From an uncultured Bacilli bacterium (GTDB taxonomy: Bacteria; Bacillota_I; Bacilli_A; ML615J-28; CAG-698): a stretch of 49,896 nucleotides of DNA. The stretch covers positions 1 to 49,896 of the forward strand of contig CANQVC010000008.1 of NCBI GenBank assembly GCA_947627195.1, read 5' to 3'. The position numbers were made by a program, and so were the translations under genes. This document shows positions 35,808 through 45,525 of the stretch, piece after piece. The first letter of the stretch is position 1. The number at the start of each line of letters is the position of its first letter. The notes below the pieces were generated by a model that was not told the DNA's origin, ran no database searches, and was given only the letters and a program-made list of their open reading frames with translations.

Positions 35808-35966
35808 TTTTTCACCTATAATATCTAATATAAGTATACCACATTTTTCATTTTTTTAATATATTTTTAATTGTTTTTTTTATAATCTTTCAAAATATCA
35901 AAAAAAATGATATACTATTATAGTAGTAAAAGTTTTATAAAATAAATAAATTTATGAGGTAAACAA

Positions 35967-36905
35967 ATGAATGAAACAAAATCAATTAATTTAGAAAAAT
36001 ATTTATCAATATCAGATGAAGTTAAAAAAGCTTTAGAAAACAATAAACCAATTGTTGCATTAGAATCAACAATTATATCACATGGTATGCCTTATCCAAA
36101 AAATCTTGAAACAGCAATTGAAGCAGAAAATATTTTACGTAAAGGAGGAGTAACTCCAGCAACAATTGCCATCATAAAAGGAAAGTTAAAAGTTGGTTTG
36201 ACATTAGATGAATTAACTTATTTAGCAAAACAAGGAAGAAATGTGACAAAAACATCAAGAAGAGATATTCCATATGTTGTATCTTTATCATTAGATGGAG
36301 CAACTACTGTTTCCGCAACTATGTTTATTGCTAGTTTAGCTAAAATTAAAATATTTGCGACAGGGGGAATTGGTGGTGTTCATAGAGAAGTAAATAAAAC
36401 AATGGACATTTCTTGTGATTTAGAAGAATTAAGTAAAACTAATGTAGCAATAATTTGTAGTGGAGCTAAAGCTATATTAGATATTCCTAAAACATTAGAA
36501 TATTTAGAAACTAAAGGAGTTTTAGTAATTGGTTATAAAACTAATAAAATGCCAATGTTTTATACTTCTTCTAGTCCTTACTTTGTTCCTATTAGAATGG
36601 ATAATATTAAAGATATTGCTAATACGATGAAAGTTAAATGGGATTTAGGACTAGATGGGGGAATTGTTATTTGTAATCCTATTCCTAAAGAATATGAAAT
36701 GAATGAAAAAGAAATGAATGATGAAATATCTAATGCTTTAAGAAAAATGGAAAAACAAAATATTACAGGTAAAGAAATAACTCCTTTTTTACTTTCAGAA
36801 ATTGAAAAACAAACAAAAGGAAAAAGTTTAGATAGTAATATTCATTTATTCCATCATAATTGTTATATTGCGATGCAAATTGCGAAGGAGTATTACAATT
36901 CATGA
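35967..36905 (+). CDS. psuG: Pseudouridine-5'-phosphate glycosidase
   Basis: 312 residues, the usual length. It cleaves pseudouridine 5'-phosphate to uracil and ribose 5-phosphate. Visible conserved blocks are VALESTIISHGMPYP near residue 35, TTVSATMFIASLA around 115 and FATGGIGGVHR around 130. No psuK kinase is adjacent, so the phosphorylated substrate must come from elsewhere. GAGGT lies 9 nt before the ATG. The gene overlaps tmcAL by 4 bp (ATGA), which suggests translational coupling. Confidence 0.95.
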   Translation: MNETKSINLEKYLSISDEVKKALENNKPIVALESTIISHGMPYPKNLETAIEAENILRKGGVTPATIAIIKGKLKVGLTLDELTYLAKQGRNVTKTSRRDIPYVVSLSLDGATTVSATMFIASLAKIKIFATGGIGGVHREVNKTMDISCDLEELSKTNVAIICSGAKAILDIPKTLEYLETKGVLVIGYKTNKMPMFYTSSSPYFVPIRMDNIKDIANTMKVKWDLGLDGGIVICNPIPKEYEMNEKEMNDEISNALRKMEKQNITGKEITPFLLSEIEKQTKGKSLDSNIHLFHHNCYIAMQIAKEYYNS

Positions 36906-38086
36906 ATAAAAAAATATTAGGTATTGTATTAGAATTAAATCCTCTTCATTATGGTCATGTATATTTTATTGAAAAAGCTAAAGAAAAAATAAAACCAGAT
37001 GTAACAATTGCGATATTATCTTCTTCTTTTTCAATGCGTGGTGAACCAATTATTTTAGATAAATTTACTAGAGCAAAACTTGCTTTGAATTTAGGTGTTG
37101 ATATTGTAATGGAACTTCCATTTCAATATGCGGTACAAAGTAGTGATTTTTTCACAAAACATGCTATTGATATTTTATGGGAAATGAATATTACACATTT
37201 TGCTTTTGGGGCTGAATGGAACTCTCTTACTAATTTTGAAAAATTTTATGAATTAACTTCTTCTATTTCTTTTCAAGAAAAAGTAAAGATTTATATGAAT
37301 AAAGGTTTATCATATAGTTCTAGTAGTCTTAGAGCAATTCAAGAATTAGTTAATGATAATGATTTAACAATTCAATATACATTACCTAATAATACTTTAG
37401 GATTAGGTTATATTAAAGCAATTAAAGAAAAAGAAAAAATAAATCATAGAAATGTAACAATTAAAATTATCCAAAGAATTGAAAATAATTATTATGATGA
37501 AACATTACATGAAAAAATTACAAGTGCTTCTTCTATTAGGAGAGCAATTAATCAAAATATTGATGTAACTAATTATTTACCATTTCCTAATGAATTATAT
37601 TTTCATGATGATGAATTGAAAAATAAAATGTATACTTTATTACAATATTTCTTTGCTACCGAAAAAATAGAATTAATGTCAACATATTTTGGAATTGAAG
37701 AAGGTATTGAAAATAGAATGGCAAATTTTATAAAATCTGATGATTATAATGATTTTATTGAAAATATACAAACAAAGAGATATACAAAAAATAGAATTCA
37801 AAGAATTATTGTTCATCTTTTATTAAAAAATAAAAAAGAACTTAATTCATTTATAACTATCTATAAAAGAATTTTATCAATGAATGAAATAGGTAAAAAA
37901 TATTTATCTTCTTTACCAAAAGATATAAAGAAAAATATTATTACTTCTTTCAAAAATCAAAATGATGAACTTATTTTATTAGAATTAAAAGCAACTAAAC
38001 TTTATGCGATATTAACAAGACAAAATGATATTGTAAATAAAGAATTTAATGTACCAATTAAAGAAAGGAAAGAAAATGACAACTAA
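36902..38086 (+). CDS. tmcAL: tRNA(Met) cytidine acetate ligase TmcAL
   Basis: 394 residues from the ATG at 36902, with GGAG 12 nt upstream and an ATGA overlap with psuG; the frame open to 36860 lies within psuG. The N-terminal nucleotidyltransferase motif (LNPLHYGHVYFI, H-x-G-H) and SSSFSMRGEP are as in the family formerly called UPF0348/YlbM. The enzyme acetylates C34 of elongator tRNA-Met using ATP and acetate. The C-terminal 150 residues are helical. Confidence 0.92.
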   Translation: MNKKILGIVLELNPLHYGHVYFIEKAKEKIKPDVTIAILSSSFSMRGEPIILDKFTRAKLALNLGVDIVMELPFQYAVQSSDFFTKHAIDILWEMNITHFAFGAEWNSLTNFEKFYELTSSISFQEKVKIYMNKGLSYSSSSLRAIQELVNDNDLTIQYTLPNNTLGLGYIKAIKEKEKINHRNVTIKIIQRIENNYYDETLHEKITSASSIRRAINQNIDVTNYLPFPNELYFHDDELKNKMYTLLQYFFATEKIELMSTYFGIEEGIENRMANFIKSDDYNDFIENIQTKRYTKNRIQRIIVHLLLKNKKELNSFITIYKRILSMNEIGKKYLSSLPKDIKKNIITSFKNQNDELILLELKATKLYAILTRQNDIVNKEFNVPIKERKENDN

Positions 38087-39074
38087 GCAAATTAGAGAAA
38101 AAATTGAAAATTTAGTTGATTTATCAACAAATCAAACTTTAAAAGAAACAAATGCAATTAAACATATTGGGATTGATAATGATAAGAATATTGTTATTTT
38201 AATTATTGATATTCATACTTTAGGAGGAGAAGCTGAAGCAAAATTACGTCGAGAACTGGCAAAGATTATAAAATTAGATTTAGGTTTTTCTGGTATTCGT
38301 ATTCAATTTGAAGAAGCAAGAAATATGCATAATGTTGCAGGAAAGAACACAAAATTTATTATTGTAGCATCAGGTAAAGGGGGAGTTGGTAAATCAACTG
38401 TTGCGATAAATTTAGGTTATGCACTAACTAAATTAAATAAAAAAGTAGGAATAGTTGATGCAGATATATATGGATCTAGTATTCCAACTTTATTAGAAAT
38501 GCCAACTAATTCTATTGATGTCAATGAGAAAAATAAAATAATTCCTTTTAATATATATGGAATGGAAGTTATATCAACAAGTTTCTTTCAAGAAGAAGGT
38601 CAACCTGTTTTATGGCGTGGTTCATTACTAAATAGTATGTTAAACAATTTCTTTTATCAAGTTGAATGGAGTAAAAATCTTGATTATATTATTATTGATA
38701 TGGGACCTGGTACAGGAGATGCTTTATTAGATATTTGCGAAATTATAAAAAATGGCGAAGTATTACTTGTAACAACACCTAATATATTATCTAAAGATTT
38801 AACAATGAAAACTGGTAAAGCTTTTTTAAATACTAATCATAATATTATTGGTATTATTGAAAACATGGCATATAATGAAAATACAAAAGAAAAATTATGG
38901 AATGAATCTACAGATAAATTTACTTTATTAAATTCAATTGAAAAAGAATTGAATACAGAAGTTTTAGCTACATTACCATTTGCGATAGCTAAGCATCATC
39001 TTGCTTTATATGAAGAAGATGAAGAATGTGGCAAAATTTATAAAGACATTGCATTATTAATTTCTATTCGTTAG
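38076..39074 (+). CDS. Mrp/ApbC-type P-loop ATPase lacking the C-terminal CxxC
   Basis: 332 residues from the ATG at 38076, with GAAAGGAA upstream and an 11-bp overlap with tmcAL. An N-terminal DUF59/MIP18 domain (about 1-80) precedes the deviant Walker A GKGGVGKST (about 100-108) and DADIYGSSIP. Mrp proteins carry Fe-S clusters to apoproteins and hold the bridging cluster at a CPxC motif after ENMxY. Here ENMAYNENTKEKL follows with no cysteine, so cluster binding is doubtful. The terminator at 39073 ends the unit. Confidence 0.85.
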   Translation: MTTKQIREKIENLVDLSTNQTLKETNAIKHIGIDNDKNIVILIIDIHTLGGEAEAKLRRELAKIIKLDLGFSGIRIQFEEARNMHNVAGKNTKFIIVASGKGGVGKSTVAINLGYALTKLNKKVGIVDADIYGSSIPTLLEMPTNSIDVNEKNKIIPFNIYGMEVISTSFFQEEGQPVLWRGSLLNSMLNNFFYQVEWSKNLDYIIIDMGPGTGDALLDICEIIKNGEVLLVTTPNILSKDLTMKTGKAFLNTNHNIIGIIENMAYNENTKEKLWNESTDKFTLLNSIEKELNTEVLATLPFAIAKHHLALYEEDEECGKIYKDIALLISIR

Positions 39075-39101
39075 AGACTTATTCAATTAAGTCTCTTTTT
39101 T
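39073..39101 (+). terminator. Terminator of psuG-tmcAL-mrp
   Basis: AGAGACTTA pairs with TAAGTCTCT, then TTTTTTATTT. Confidence 0.88.
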
Positions 39102-39120
39102 ATTTAATAATTATTTCCTA

Positions 39121-39156
39121 TTATAAAAAGGCTAATTCCTCCTAGAATTAACCTTT
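39121..39156 (-). terminator. Terminator of the alaS-ruvX-DUF1292 operon
   Basis: AAAAGGTTAATTC and GAATTAGCCTTTT arms on the minus strand with a T-rich end, 32 bp after the DUF1292 stop. Confidence 0.8.
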
Positions 39157-39187
39157 TATATTATAATTTATATTATTTTGAATAATA

Positions 39188-39526
39188 TTATTCTTCATCA
39201 TCAGAGCAACAATGACAATGATGTTCATCACATTCATCATTACATTCTTCACAATCACAGTCATCACTAAAACTATCTAACATCTCTTCAACAAGTTCCC
39301 ATTCTTCTTCAGTTGTTATTTCATTTAATTCACCAACTGAGCCATCTTCTAAAGGATTAAAAGAAGCCGCCATTACATCAATTGATTCCTCACCTTTTTC
39401 CTCAATTGGATAAAATAATACATAATTCTTTTTAAATTCTTCTGATTCAAATGTGAATAATATTTCACACATTACTTCTTTTCCTTCATCATCAACATAA
39501 GTTAATATGTTTTCTTTTTCACTCAT
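39188..39526 (-). CDS. DUF1292 protein with Cys/His-rich tail
   Basis: 112 residues. The DUF1292 core is visible (ILTYVDDEGKEVMCEILFTF, then NYVLFYPIEE, then EEEWELVEEML). The last 25 residues hold seven Cys and three His among Asp/Glu (CDCEECNDECDEHHCHCC), which is unusual for the family and looks metal-binding. It is the third gene after alaS and ruvX, as yrzB is in Bacillus. The function of the family is not known. Confidence 0.85.
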   Translation of the reverse strand: MSEKENILTYVDDEGKEVMCEILFTFESEEFKKNYVLFYPIEEKGEESIDVMAASFNPLEDGSVGELNEITTEEEWELVEEMLDSFSDDCDCEECNDECDEHHCHCCSDDEE

Positions 39527-39573
39527 TTTTTTAATTCCTTTCTTATTTTTATTTTTTTTATTAAAAATTTATA

Positions 39574-39996
39574 TTAGAATCTTTTATTAGAATCTAAATA
39601 TGTTTGTAATATAATTGATGCTGCTAATTTATCAACATGTTTTTTTCTTTTTTTCGCATTCATATCAGCTTTAATCATGGTATTATTTGCAATTTTTGAT
39701 GTTAATCTTTCATCAATCATTATTACTGGTAAATTTGTTTCTTCTTCTAACATTTTCTTGAAATCTAAACAGTATTGGGCTTGAAAGCCAATAGTTCCAT
39801 CCATATTTTTAGGTAGTCCTAAAACTATTTTTTCTATTTTATTTTCTTCAATAATTTGTTTAACACAATTTAATGCTGCATTTAGATCATTTTCAGGTAT
39901 TGATATTGTTCCAATTGGATTAGCAATTATTTCTAAATAATCACTTATTGCTACGCCAATAGTTTTACTTCCTAAATCTAAGCCGACAATTCTCAT
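39574..39996 (-). CDS. ruvX: Holliday junction resolvase-like RuvX/YqgF
   Basis: 140 residues. RNase H-like fold with GLDLGSKTIGVA at the N-terminus, VLGLPKNMDGT in the middle and DERLTS at about 100; the conserved Asp of each is present. The family is linked to 16S rRNA 5'-end processing and to Holliday-junction resolution. The start overlaps the alaS stop by 4 bp (ATGA). In Bacillus an IreB/YrzL gene sits between alaS and this gene; it is absent here. Confidence 0.95.
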   Translation of the reverse strand: MRIVGLDLGSKTIGVAISDYLEIIANPIGTISIPENDLNAALNCVKQIIEENKIEKIVLGLPKNMDGTIGFQAQYCLDFKKMLEEETNLPVIMIDERLTSKIANNTMIKADMNAKKRKKHVDKLAASIILQTYLDSNKRF

Positions 39997-42686
39997 ATAT
40001 TTTGTTCTATTTCCTTTCGAACAAAACTTAAAGCATCGTCAACTTTTGTTATATCTTTACCACCTGCTTGGGCAAAATCAGGTCTTCCCCCGCCATTACC
40101 AGAACACATCATAGCTGCAGCTTTAACTAAATTTCCTGCATGTAATTTTGTTCCTTTATTCTTACAAACAAAGACTAATTTATCTGATAAAATACTAAAG
40201 AAAATAATAGCTTGTTTATAACGATCACATAAACGATCACATAAATCTTTTACTTGTTGGACATCTTGATTTTCTATTTTTTTAATTAAAACTTTTGTGC
40301 CATTAATATCTATAAATGAAGAAATAAAATCGTCAACGGCAATTAGTGATTGCTCTTTGTCTTTTTTATTAAACATTTTTTCTAATTCTTTACATTCTTC
40401 TTTTAATTGTTCTAGGTATTGACGATAATCTAAAATAATTTGATAAGATTGAATCCATTTTGGTTGAACATGATTATACAAAGGTAAAGAAATATTTTTA
40501 TCGTTAGCATTTTTATAAATCAATGATTCTTTATCAAGAATTGAATTAATTTCATTATTGATATTTTCTAATGTATCTTTTAATACTTTATTAATATTTC
40601 TTGAAGTTGTCGCAGTAATTCTAAATATACCTGATCCTTTGCTTTCAACACTTAATATAACAAACTTTTCTATTTCTTTGGTGCTGTTTACATGAGTTCC
40701 ACCACATAATTCTTTACTATATGACATATCAACAACACGAACAATTTTACCATATTTTTCGCCAAATACTGCTTGAACACCTTTTTTCTTAGCTTCTTCT
40801 AAAGGCATTTCTTGAATATTTACTGGTAATGATAAATCAATCACTTTATTAACTTCATTTTCAATTTGCAATATTTGATTAAGCGATAATTGTTGGAAAT
40901 GATTAAAATCAAAATGTAACAATTCATTACCAACATATGATCCTTGTTGATAAATGTTAGGATCAATTAATTTACGTAAAGCTTCATTAAGTAAATGGGT
41001 AGCTGAATGATTTTTTTCAATGTCTTTTCTTCTATCAACATCCACTATACATTTTACTTCATCATTTACTTTTAATATTTCATCTTCCATTTCAATGAAG
41101 CTACCAGCTTGTCCATTTGGTAATTTAATTGTGTCAACAACATCAAACGTTTCTCCATTTATTTGAATTATTCCTTGATCTCCTATTTGTCCACCCATTT
41201 GGGCGTAGAAAGGTGTTTTATCAAAAACAGCTAGTATTTTATTAGATCCTTCACTTACTTGTTTTGTATCAGTAAATAAAGCAATAACTTTAGAATTTAT
41301 TTCTAATGTATCATAACCAACGAATTCACTTTTATCTTTAAATTGTAATAATTCTTCACGTTGCATATTCATTGATTGATTTTTATTTCTAGCAGCACGA
41401 GCACGATTTTTTTGTTTTTGTAATTCTTCTTTAAATCCTTCTTCATCTACTTTAAATCCATATTCTGAAGCTACTTCTAATGTTAATTCAAGAGGAAAGC
41501 CAAATGTATCATATAATTGAAAAGCAAATTCTTTAGATATTATTTTTTCTTTACTATGATTAATTACATCTAATAATCTTTTTTCTCCTGATTCTAATGT
41601 TGACAAAAACTTTTCTTCTTCATTTTTAATTTGTTTTGTAACAAGTTCTTCTTTTTCGACTAAATATGGATAAAATATTTTCATATTTTCTACACATGTA
41701 TGAACTAATTTATATAAGAAAGGTTCTTTCATACCAAGTAATTTACCATATCTTACAGCTCTTCTTAAGATTCTTCTTAAAACATAACCTCTTCCTTCAT
41801 TAGAAAATGTAGCACCATCACTTAAGGCAAAAACTGTACTACGAACATGGTCTGATATTACTTTAAATGGCATTTGTCCATTGTATTTCACATTTGTTAA
41901 TAATTCAGTATGATGAATAATTGGCATGAATAAATCAGTATCATAATTTGTTTCTACTTCTTGCATTACACAAGCAACTCTTTCTAATCCACATCCTGTA
42001 TCAATATTTTTACTTGGTAATTCTTTATATTGTTCTCTAGGGATACCTGGTTTAGAATTATATTGACTAAATACAATATTCCAAATTTCAATATAACGAT
42101 CATTTTCAATATCATTTTTTATTAAATCAATTCCTTGATTTTCTTTATCATATTTAGTTCCACGATCAAAAAATATTTCTGTATCAGGTCCACAAGGTCC
42201 TTCACCTATTTCCCAAAAATTTCCATCAACAGGAATTAAATGACTAGGATCAACTCCACATTCTATCCATTTATTATATGTTTCTAAATCTTTAGGATAA
42301 TATGTGAAATATAAACGATTAATATCTAAATCAAACCATTTTTCATTAGTTAATAGTTCAATTGCCCATGGTAAAACTTCATTACGAAAATAATCACCGA
42401 CTGAGAAATTACCTAACATTTCAAAAAATGTATGATGTCTAGCTGTTTTACCAACATTTTCAATGTCATTAGTTCTAATTGATTTTTGCGCATTAGTCAT
42501 ACGGCGATTTTGGGGAATTTCTCTTCCATCAAAATATTTCTTTAATGGGGCAACTCCAGCATTTATCCATAAAAGAGTGGGATCATTATGAGGTATTAAT
42601 GATGCACTAGGAATTACGTCATGTCCTTTTGATTGCCAAAAATCAAGCCATTTTTGTCTTATTTCATATCCTTTTAATTTTTTCAT
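39993..42686 (-). CDS. alaS: Alanyl-tRNA synthetase
   Basis: 897 residues, full length. Class II catalytic core at the N-terminus (HHTFFEMLGNFSVGDYF), then the tRNA recognition region, the editing domain with HSATHLL and CGGTH (metal-binding His and Cys), and the C-terminal C-Ala domain with the closing GNGGGRPDFAQAGG. It charges tRNA-Ala and clears Ser/Gly mischarging. Expression is controlled by the T-box leader directly upstream. ruvX and DUF1292 follow in the same operon. Confidence 0.98.
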   Translation of the reverse strand: MKKLKGYEIRQKWLDFWQSKGHDVIPSASLIPHNDPTLLWINAGVAPLKKYFDGREIPQNRRMTNAQKSIRTNDIENVGKTARHHTFFEMLGNFSVGDYFRNEVLPWAIELLTNEKWFDLDINRLYFTYYPKDLETYNKWIECGVDPSHLIPVDGNFWEIGEGPCGPDTEIFFDRGTKYDKENQGIDLIKNDIENDRYIEIWNIVFSQYNSKPGIPREQYKELPSKNIDTGCGLERVACVMQEVETNYDTDLFMPIIHHTELLTNVKYNGQMPFKVISDHVRSTVFALSDGATFSNEGRGYVLRRILRRAVRYGKLLGMKEPFLYKLVHTCVENMKIFYPYLVEKEELVTKQIKNEEEKFLSTLESGEKRLLDVINHSKEKIISKEFAFQLYDTFGFPLELTLEVASEYGFKVDEEGFKEELQKQKNRARAARNKNQSMNMQREELLQFKDKSEFVGYDTLEINSKVIALFTDTKQVSEGSNKILAVFDKTPFYAQMGGQIGDQGIIQINGETFDVVDTIKLPNGQAGSFIEMEDEILKVNDEVKCIVDVDRRKDIEKNHSATHLLNEALRKLIDPNIYQQGSYVGNELLHFDFNHFQQLSLNQILQIENEVNKVIDLSLPVNIQEMPLEEAKKKGVQAVFGEKYGKIVRVVDMSYSKELCGGTHVNSTKEIEKFVILSVESKGSGIFRITATTSRNINKVLKDTLENINNEINSILDKESLIYKNANDKNISLPLYNHVQPKWIQSYQIILDYRQYLEQLKEECKELEKMFNKKDKEQSLIAVDDFISSFIDINGTKVLIKKIENQDVQQVKDLCDRLCDRYKQAIIFFSILSDKLVFVCKNKGTKLHAGNLVKAAAMMCSGNGGGRPDFAQAGGKDITKVDDALSFVRKEIEQNI

Positions 42687-42701
42687 AGCATTTCCTTTCT
42701 T

Positions 42702-42935
42702 AAAAAAATCCTATAAAATAAAAACATAAAAAATGTTTAATATTTTATAGGAACGAAAATTTCGCGGTACCATCCTATTTAATAATAATTAACATAAACT
42801 AATTATTATTCGCTCATTTATTTTGTTAACGCCAAATACGGGGACATTACTCCCAACTAGGAAGGAGCATTTACTATCTTCATTGAAATGTTCCACCACC
42901 CATTTCTCTCTTTAAATGTCTAATAGTAAATATCT
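42702..42935 (-). promoter_or_regulatory. T-box leader of alaS
   Basis: On the minus strand the T-box core AGGATGGTACCGCG (42776-42763) is followed by a terminator hairpin (arms CCTATAAAAT at 42751-42742 and its partner 42719-42710) with a TTTTTTT run (42708-42702). The base of Stem I pairs ATTTACTAT with ATAGTAAAT near 42930 and 42870. Uncharged tRNA-Ala should favour the antiterminator and switch on alaS. I could not assign the specifier codon with confidence; a GCT lies in AAATGCTCC after Stem I. Confidence 0.92.
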
Positions 42936-42939
42936 TCCA

Positions 42940-44613
42940 TTATTGTCTATTTATATCGATAATTGAAAGAATTATAATTGGATTCTTTTTAGTCATACGA
43001 TTAATAATATTATATATTTTATCTCTTAATAATACTTTAGCTTCATTCCAATCAATGTAACGTTTGTTCATATATTGTTGCAAAGAATTGAAAGTTACTT
43101 CTTTTACTTTTTCTGTTGCTTCTTTCATATCTTCAGTTAAAACAACACCTTTAATAACAATTTCTGGTCCAGCAATTATATTACGATATCTTGTATCAAT
43201 AGTTGTAGCAACAACGACAACACCTTCTTGAGAAAGCATTTCGCGATCTTTTAATACTACTTCATTAATATCACCTATAATGGAGCCATCAACTAAAACA
43301 TCGCCAACTTCTACTTTTTCTTTAATTCCTTTATATATGCCATCACTAAATAAAGCTACATCGCCATTATCTAAAATAATGATTTTTTCTTCAGTATATC
43401 CTGAAGAAATAGCAATATTTTTATGTTGATATTGGTGACGATATTCACCAATGATTGGTACAATATATTTAGGATTTAACATGCTATATAACATTTTTAA
43501 ATCTTCAGCATTAGCATGAGAACTTCTCATTTGATTTTTTTTGATATTTATAACTTCTGCACCACTTTTCAGTAAGATATCTAATGTTCTTGCTGCCATT
43601 CTTTCTGTTCCTGGAACAGGAGGGGTCATCATTATAATTTGGTCTTGTCCATTTATTTCCACAAGTCGATCTTGACCTCGACACATGCGTTGTAACATAT
43701 AAAATGGTTCATGACGAATACCAGTTACTATAATAACTAAATCTTTATCATTATTGTTATGATTATCATCAATATATTTTAAATTAATTAATTTCTCTTC
43801 AGGTAATTCTAAATAACCACTACTAATAGCTGTATTAACTATTTTTTGGGCTCTTCTACCAATAATAGCAACACGACGATTATTGGCAACACTCATATTA
43901 ACAACTCTTTGTATTCTTTCTAAATCTGTGGAGAAAAGAGAAAAAATAACTCTTTGTTCTTTTTGTAATGCTTCATTTATTATATGATCGGAAGCAATAT
44001 TATTTTGAACACGATCAACATTAGAAGTTCCTAAACTTTCACAACATAACGCTAATACACCATATTTACTAACATCATTGATACGATTAAAAGATGTTCG
44101 ATATTTTTTATCAGCATTGACATCAAAACAAAAATCAGGAGCATAAATAATACAACCATCTGTTGTTTTTATTACGACATGAACAGTTTCAGGAATACTA
44201 TGATTTACATTATAGAATTCAACAACTACATCACCAAACTTTAATTTCTTTTGTTCATTGATACGATATAATCGATAATCACTTACTTTTAAACCATTTT
44301 CGATAATCATATCTTCAAGAATAGAAATTGTGAAATGAGTGCCAAATACACCAACATTTAATTTCTTTAGTAATTCTACTAAGGCACCAATATGATCTTC
44401 ATGTCCATGACTAATAAAAATACCTTGTACTTTATTTTTATTTTTAATTAAATAACTTATATCAGGAATAATTGTATCTATTCCAAATAAATCAACACTT
44501 GGATATTTAAGACCAGCATCTAAAACAAAAATACGTTCGTCAACTTCACAAACAAACATATTTTTACCATTTTCACCTAATCCACCCAAGCCAAAAAAAC
44601 GAATTTGACTCAT
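42940..44613 (-). CDS. rnj: Ribonuclease J
   Basis: 557 residues, the normal length. Metallo-beta-lactamase/beta-CASP ribonuclease with the zinc motif HGHEDH at 69-74, GGLGENGKNM at the N-terminus and the beta-CASP motifs (SHANAEDL, then PIIGEYRHQ, about residues 365-390). It degrades and processes RNA with 5'-exo- and endonuclease activity. The stop lies 4 bp before the T-box leader of alaS, so the alaS promoter must overlap the 3' end of this gene or transcription must read through. Confidence 0.95.
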   Translation of the reverse strand: MSQIRFFGLGGLGENGKNMFVCEVDERIFVLDAGLKYPSVDLFGIDTIIPDISYLIKNKNKVQGIFISHGHEDHIGALVELLKKLNVGVFGTHFTISILEDMIIENGLKVSDYRLYRINEQKKLKFGDVVVEFYNVNHSIPETVHVVIKTTDGCIIYAPDFCFDVNADKKYRTSFNRINDVSKYGVLALCCESLGTSNVDRVQNNIASDHIINEALQKEQRVIFSLFSTDLERIQRVVNMSVANNRRVAIIGRRAQKIVNTAISSGYLELPEEKLINLKYIDDNHNNNDKDLVIIVTGIRHEPFYMLQRMCRGQDRLVEINGQDQIIMMTPPVPGTERMAARTLDILLKSGAEVINIKKNQMRSSHANAEDLKMLYSMLNPKYIVPIIGEYRHQYQHKNIAISSGYTEEKIIILDNGDVALFSDGIYKGIKEKVEVGDVLVDGSIIGDINEVVLKDREMLSQEGVVVVATTIDTRYRNIIAGPEIVIKGVVLTEDMKEATEKVKEVTFNSLQQYMNKRYIDWNEAKVLLRDKIYNIINRMTKKNPIIILSIIDINRQ

Positions 44614-44637
44614 ATATACACCTTTTTATACTTTAAT

Positions 44638-44666
44638 ATTTTATCATAAATGAGATAAAAAAACAA
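44638..44666 (-). promoter_or_regulatory. Sigma-A promoter of rnj
   Basis: On the minus strand TTGTTT (44666-44661), a 17-bp spacer and TAAAAT (44643-44638), 25 bp before the start codon. Confidence 0.7.
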
Positions 44667-44713
44667 TGATTTTTTTATGAATGTATAAATATAAAAATTG
44701 ATTTATAATTATA

Positions 44714-44742
44714 TTAAAAAAATTGTTCAATTAAGAACAATT
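44714..44742 (-). terminator. Terminator of the spoVA-DUF1540 unit
   Basis: AATTGTTC and GAACAATT arms (44721-44742) with a TTTTTTTAATAT tail on the minus strand. Confidence 0.8.
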
Positions 44743-44788
44743 CATTTTTTATTAATTTTATTTAAATAAAATTTATTATGTTTAAATA

Positions 44789-45151
44789 TTATTTTCTATC
44801 ATCATTTTGAAATGTTTTGCACATTGTTTCATTATTACCCATAGATAATTTATTATCGTTGTGGATAATTACTTTTTCACTGCAACATTTTAAATTATGA
44901 TTATATTTACAATTTTTAGTATCACAATCAATTGTAACATATTGATTTATACTTTCATTACCCGAAAAATCATTTTCGTGTAAAGTAGCAAATTCCGTAT
45001 CAAATGTGTCATATTTCTTTTTATGATATGATCCACATGATGTATCTGATATTGATGAAGCCTTTGATCCTATTACATGGATAACACTTTTGCAACAATA
45101 TTCTTTTGAATTATATGTACATGATTTAGCATCACATTTTAGTTTAGGCAT
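44789..45151 (-). CDS. DUF1540 protein, two Cys-rich domains
   Basis: 120 residues from the ATG at 45151, with a near-perfect AAAGGAGGTGA upstream; the longer frame starts inside that site. Two copies of the DUF1540 pattern (CDAKSCTYNSKEYCCKSVIH and, near residue 75, CDTKNCKYNHNLKCCSEKVI), each closing with xxC near the end, are joined by a linker. It lies 23 bp downstream of spoVAE, so it may be a forespore-expressed member of the spoVA unit. The function is unknown. Confidence 0.85.
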   Translation of the reverse strand: MPKLKCDAKSCTYNSKEYCCKSVIHVIGSKASSISDTSCGSYHKKKYDTFDTEFATLHENDFSGNESINQYVTIDCDTKNCKYNHNLKCCSEKVIIHNDNKLSMGNNETMCKTFQNDDRK

Positions 45152-45174
45152 TGATTTCACCTCCTTTTAAATTA

Positions 45175-45525
45175 TTATCCTTTAGGTTTAAAAATTATAG
45201 CCATTAAAAATGCAAATATAATAGCCATTGTTATACCAACTGATGTCATTTGAAACATTCCTGTAAGAATACCTATATAACCTACTTTGTTTGCTTCTTC
45301 AACTGCGGCATGAGTTAAAGCATGACCAAATGAAGAAATAGGTAATGATGCCCCAGCACCAGCAAATGAAATTAATTTATCATAAATATTACCGATATTT
45401 AATAAAGATCCAATAAATACAAATAAACTAGTAATATAAACTGGTAAAAGTTTAAATATATCCATTAATATTTGGGCAATCATACAAATTAAACCACCGA
45501 TTAAAAATGATGTTAAAAAAATCAT
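45175..45525 (-). CDS. spoVAE: Stage V sporulation protein AE (SpoVAEb)
   Basis: 116 residues with about three membrane helices. FGHALTHAAVEEANKVGYIG and the N-terminal FLIGGLICMIAQ are typical of SpoVAEb. With SpoVAC and SpoVAD it forms the dipicolinic-acid channel complex in the spore inner membrane. The start overlaps spoVAD by 4 bp. Confidence 0.93.
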   Translation of the reverse strand: MIFLTSFLIGGLICMIAQILMDIFKLLPVYITSLFVFIGSLLNIGNIYDKLISFAGAGASLPISSFGHALTHAAVEEANKVGYIGILTGMFQMTSVGITMAIIFAFLMAIIFKPKG

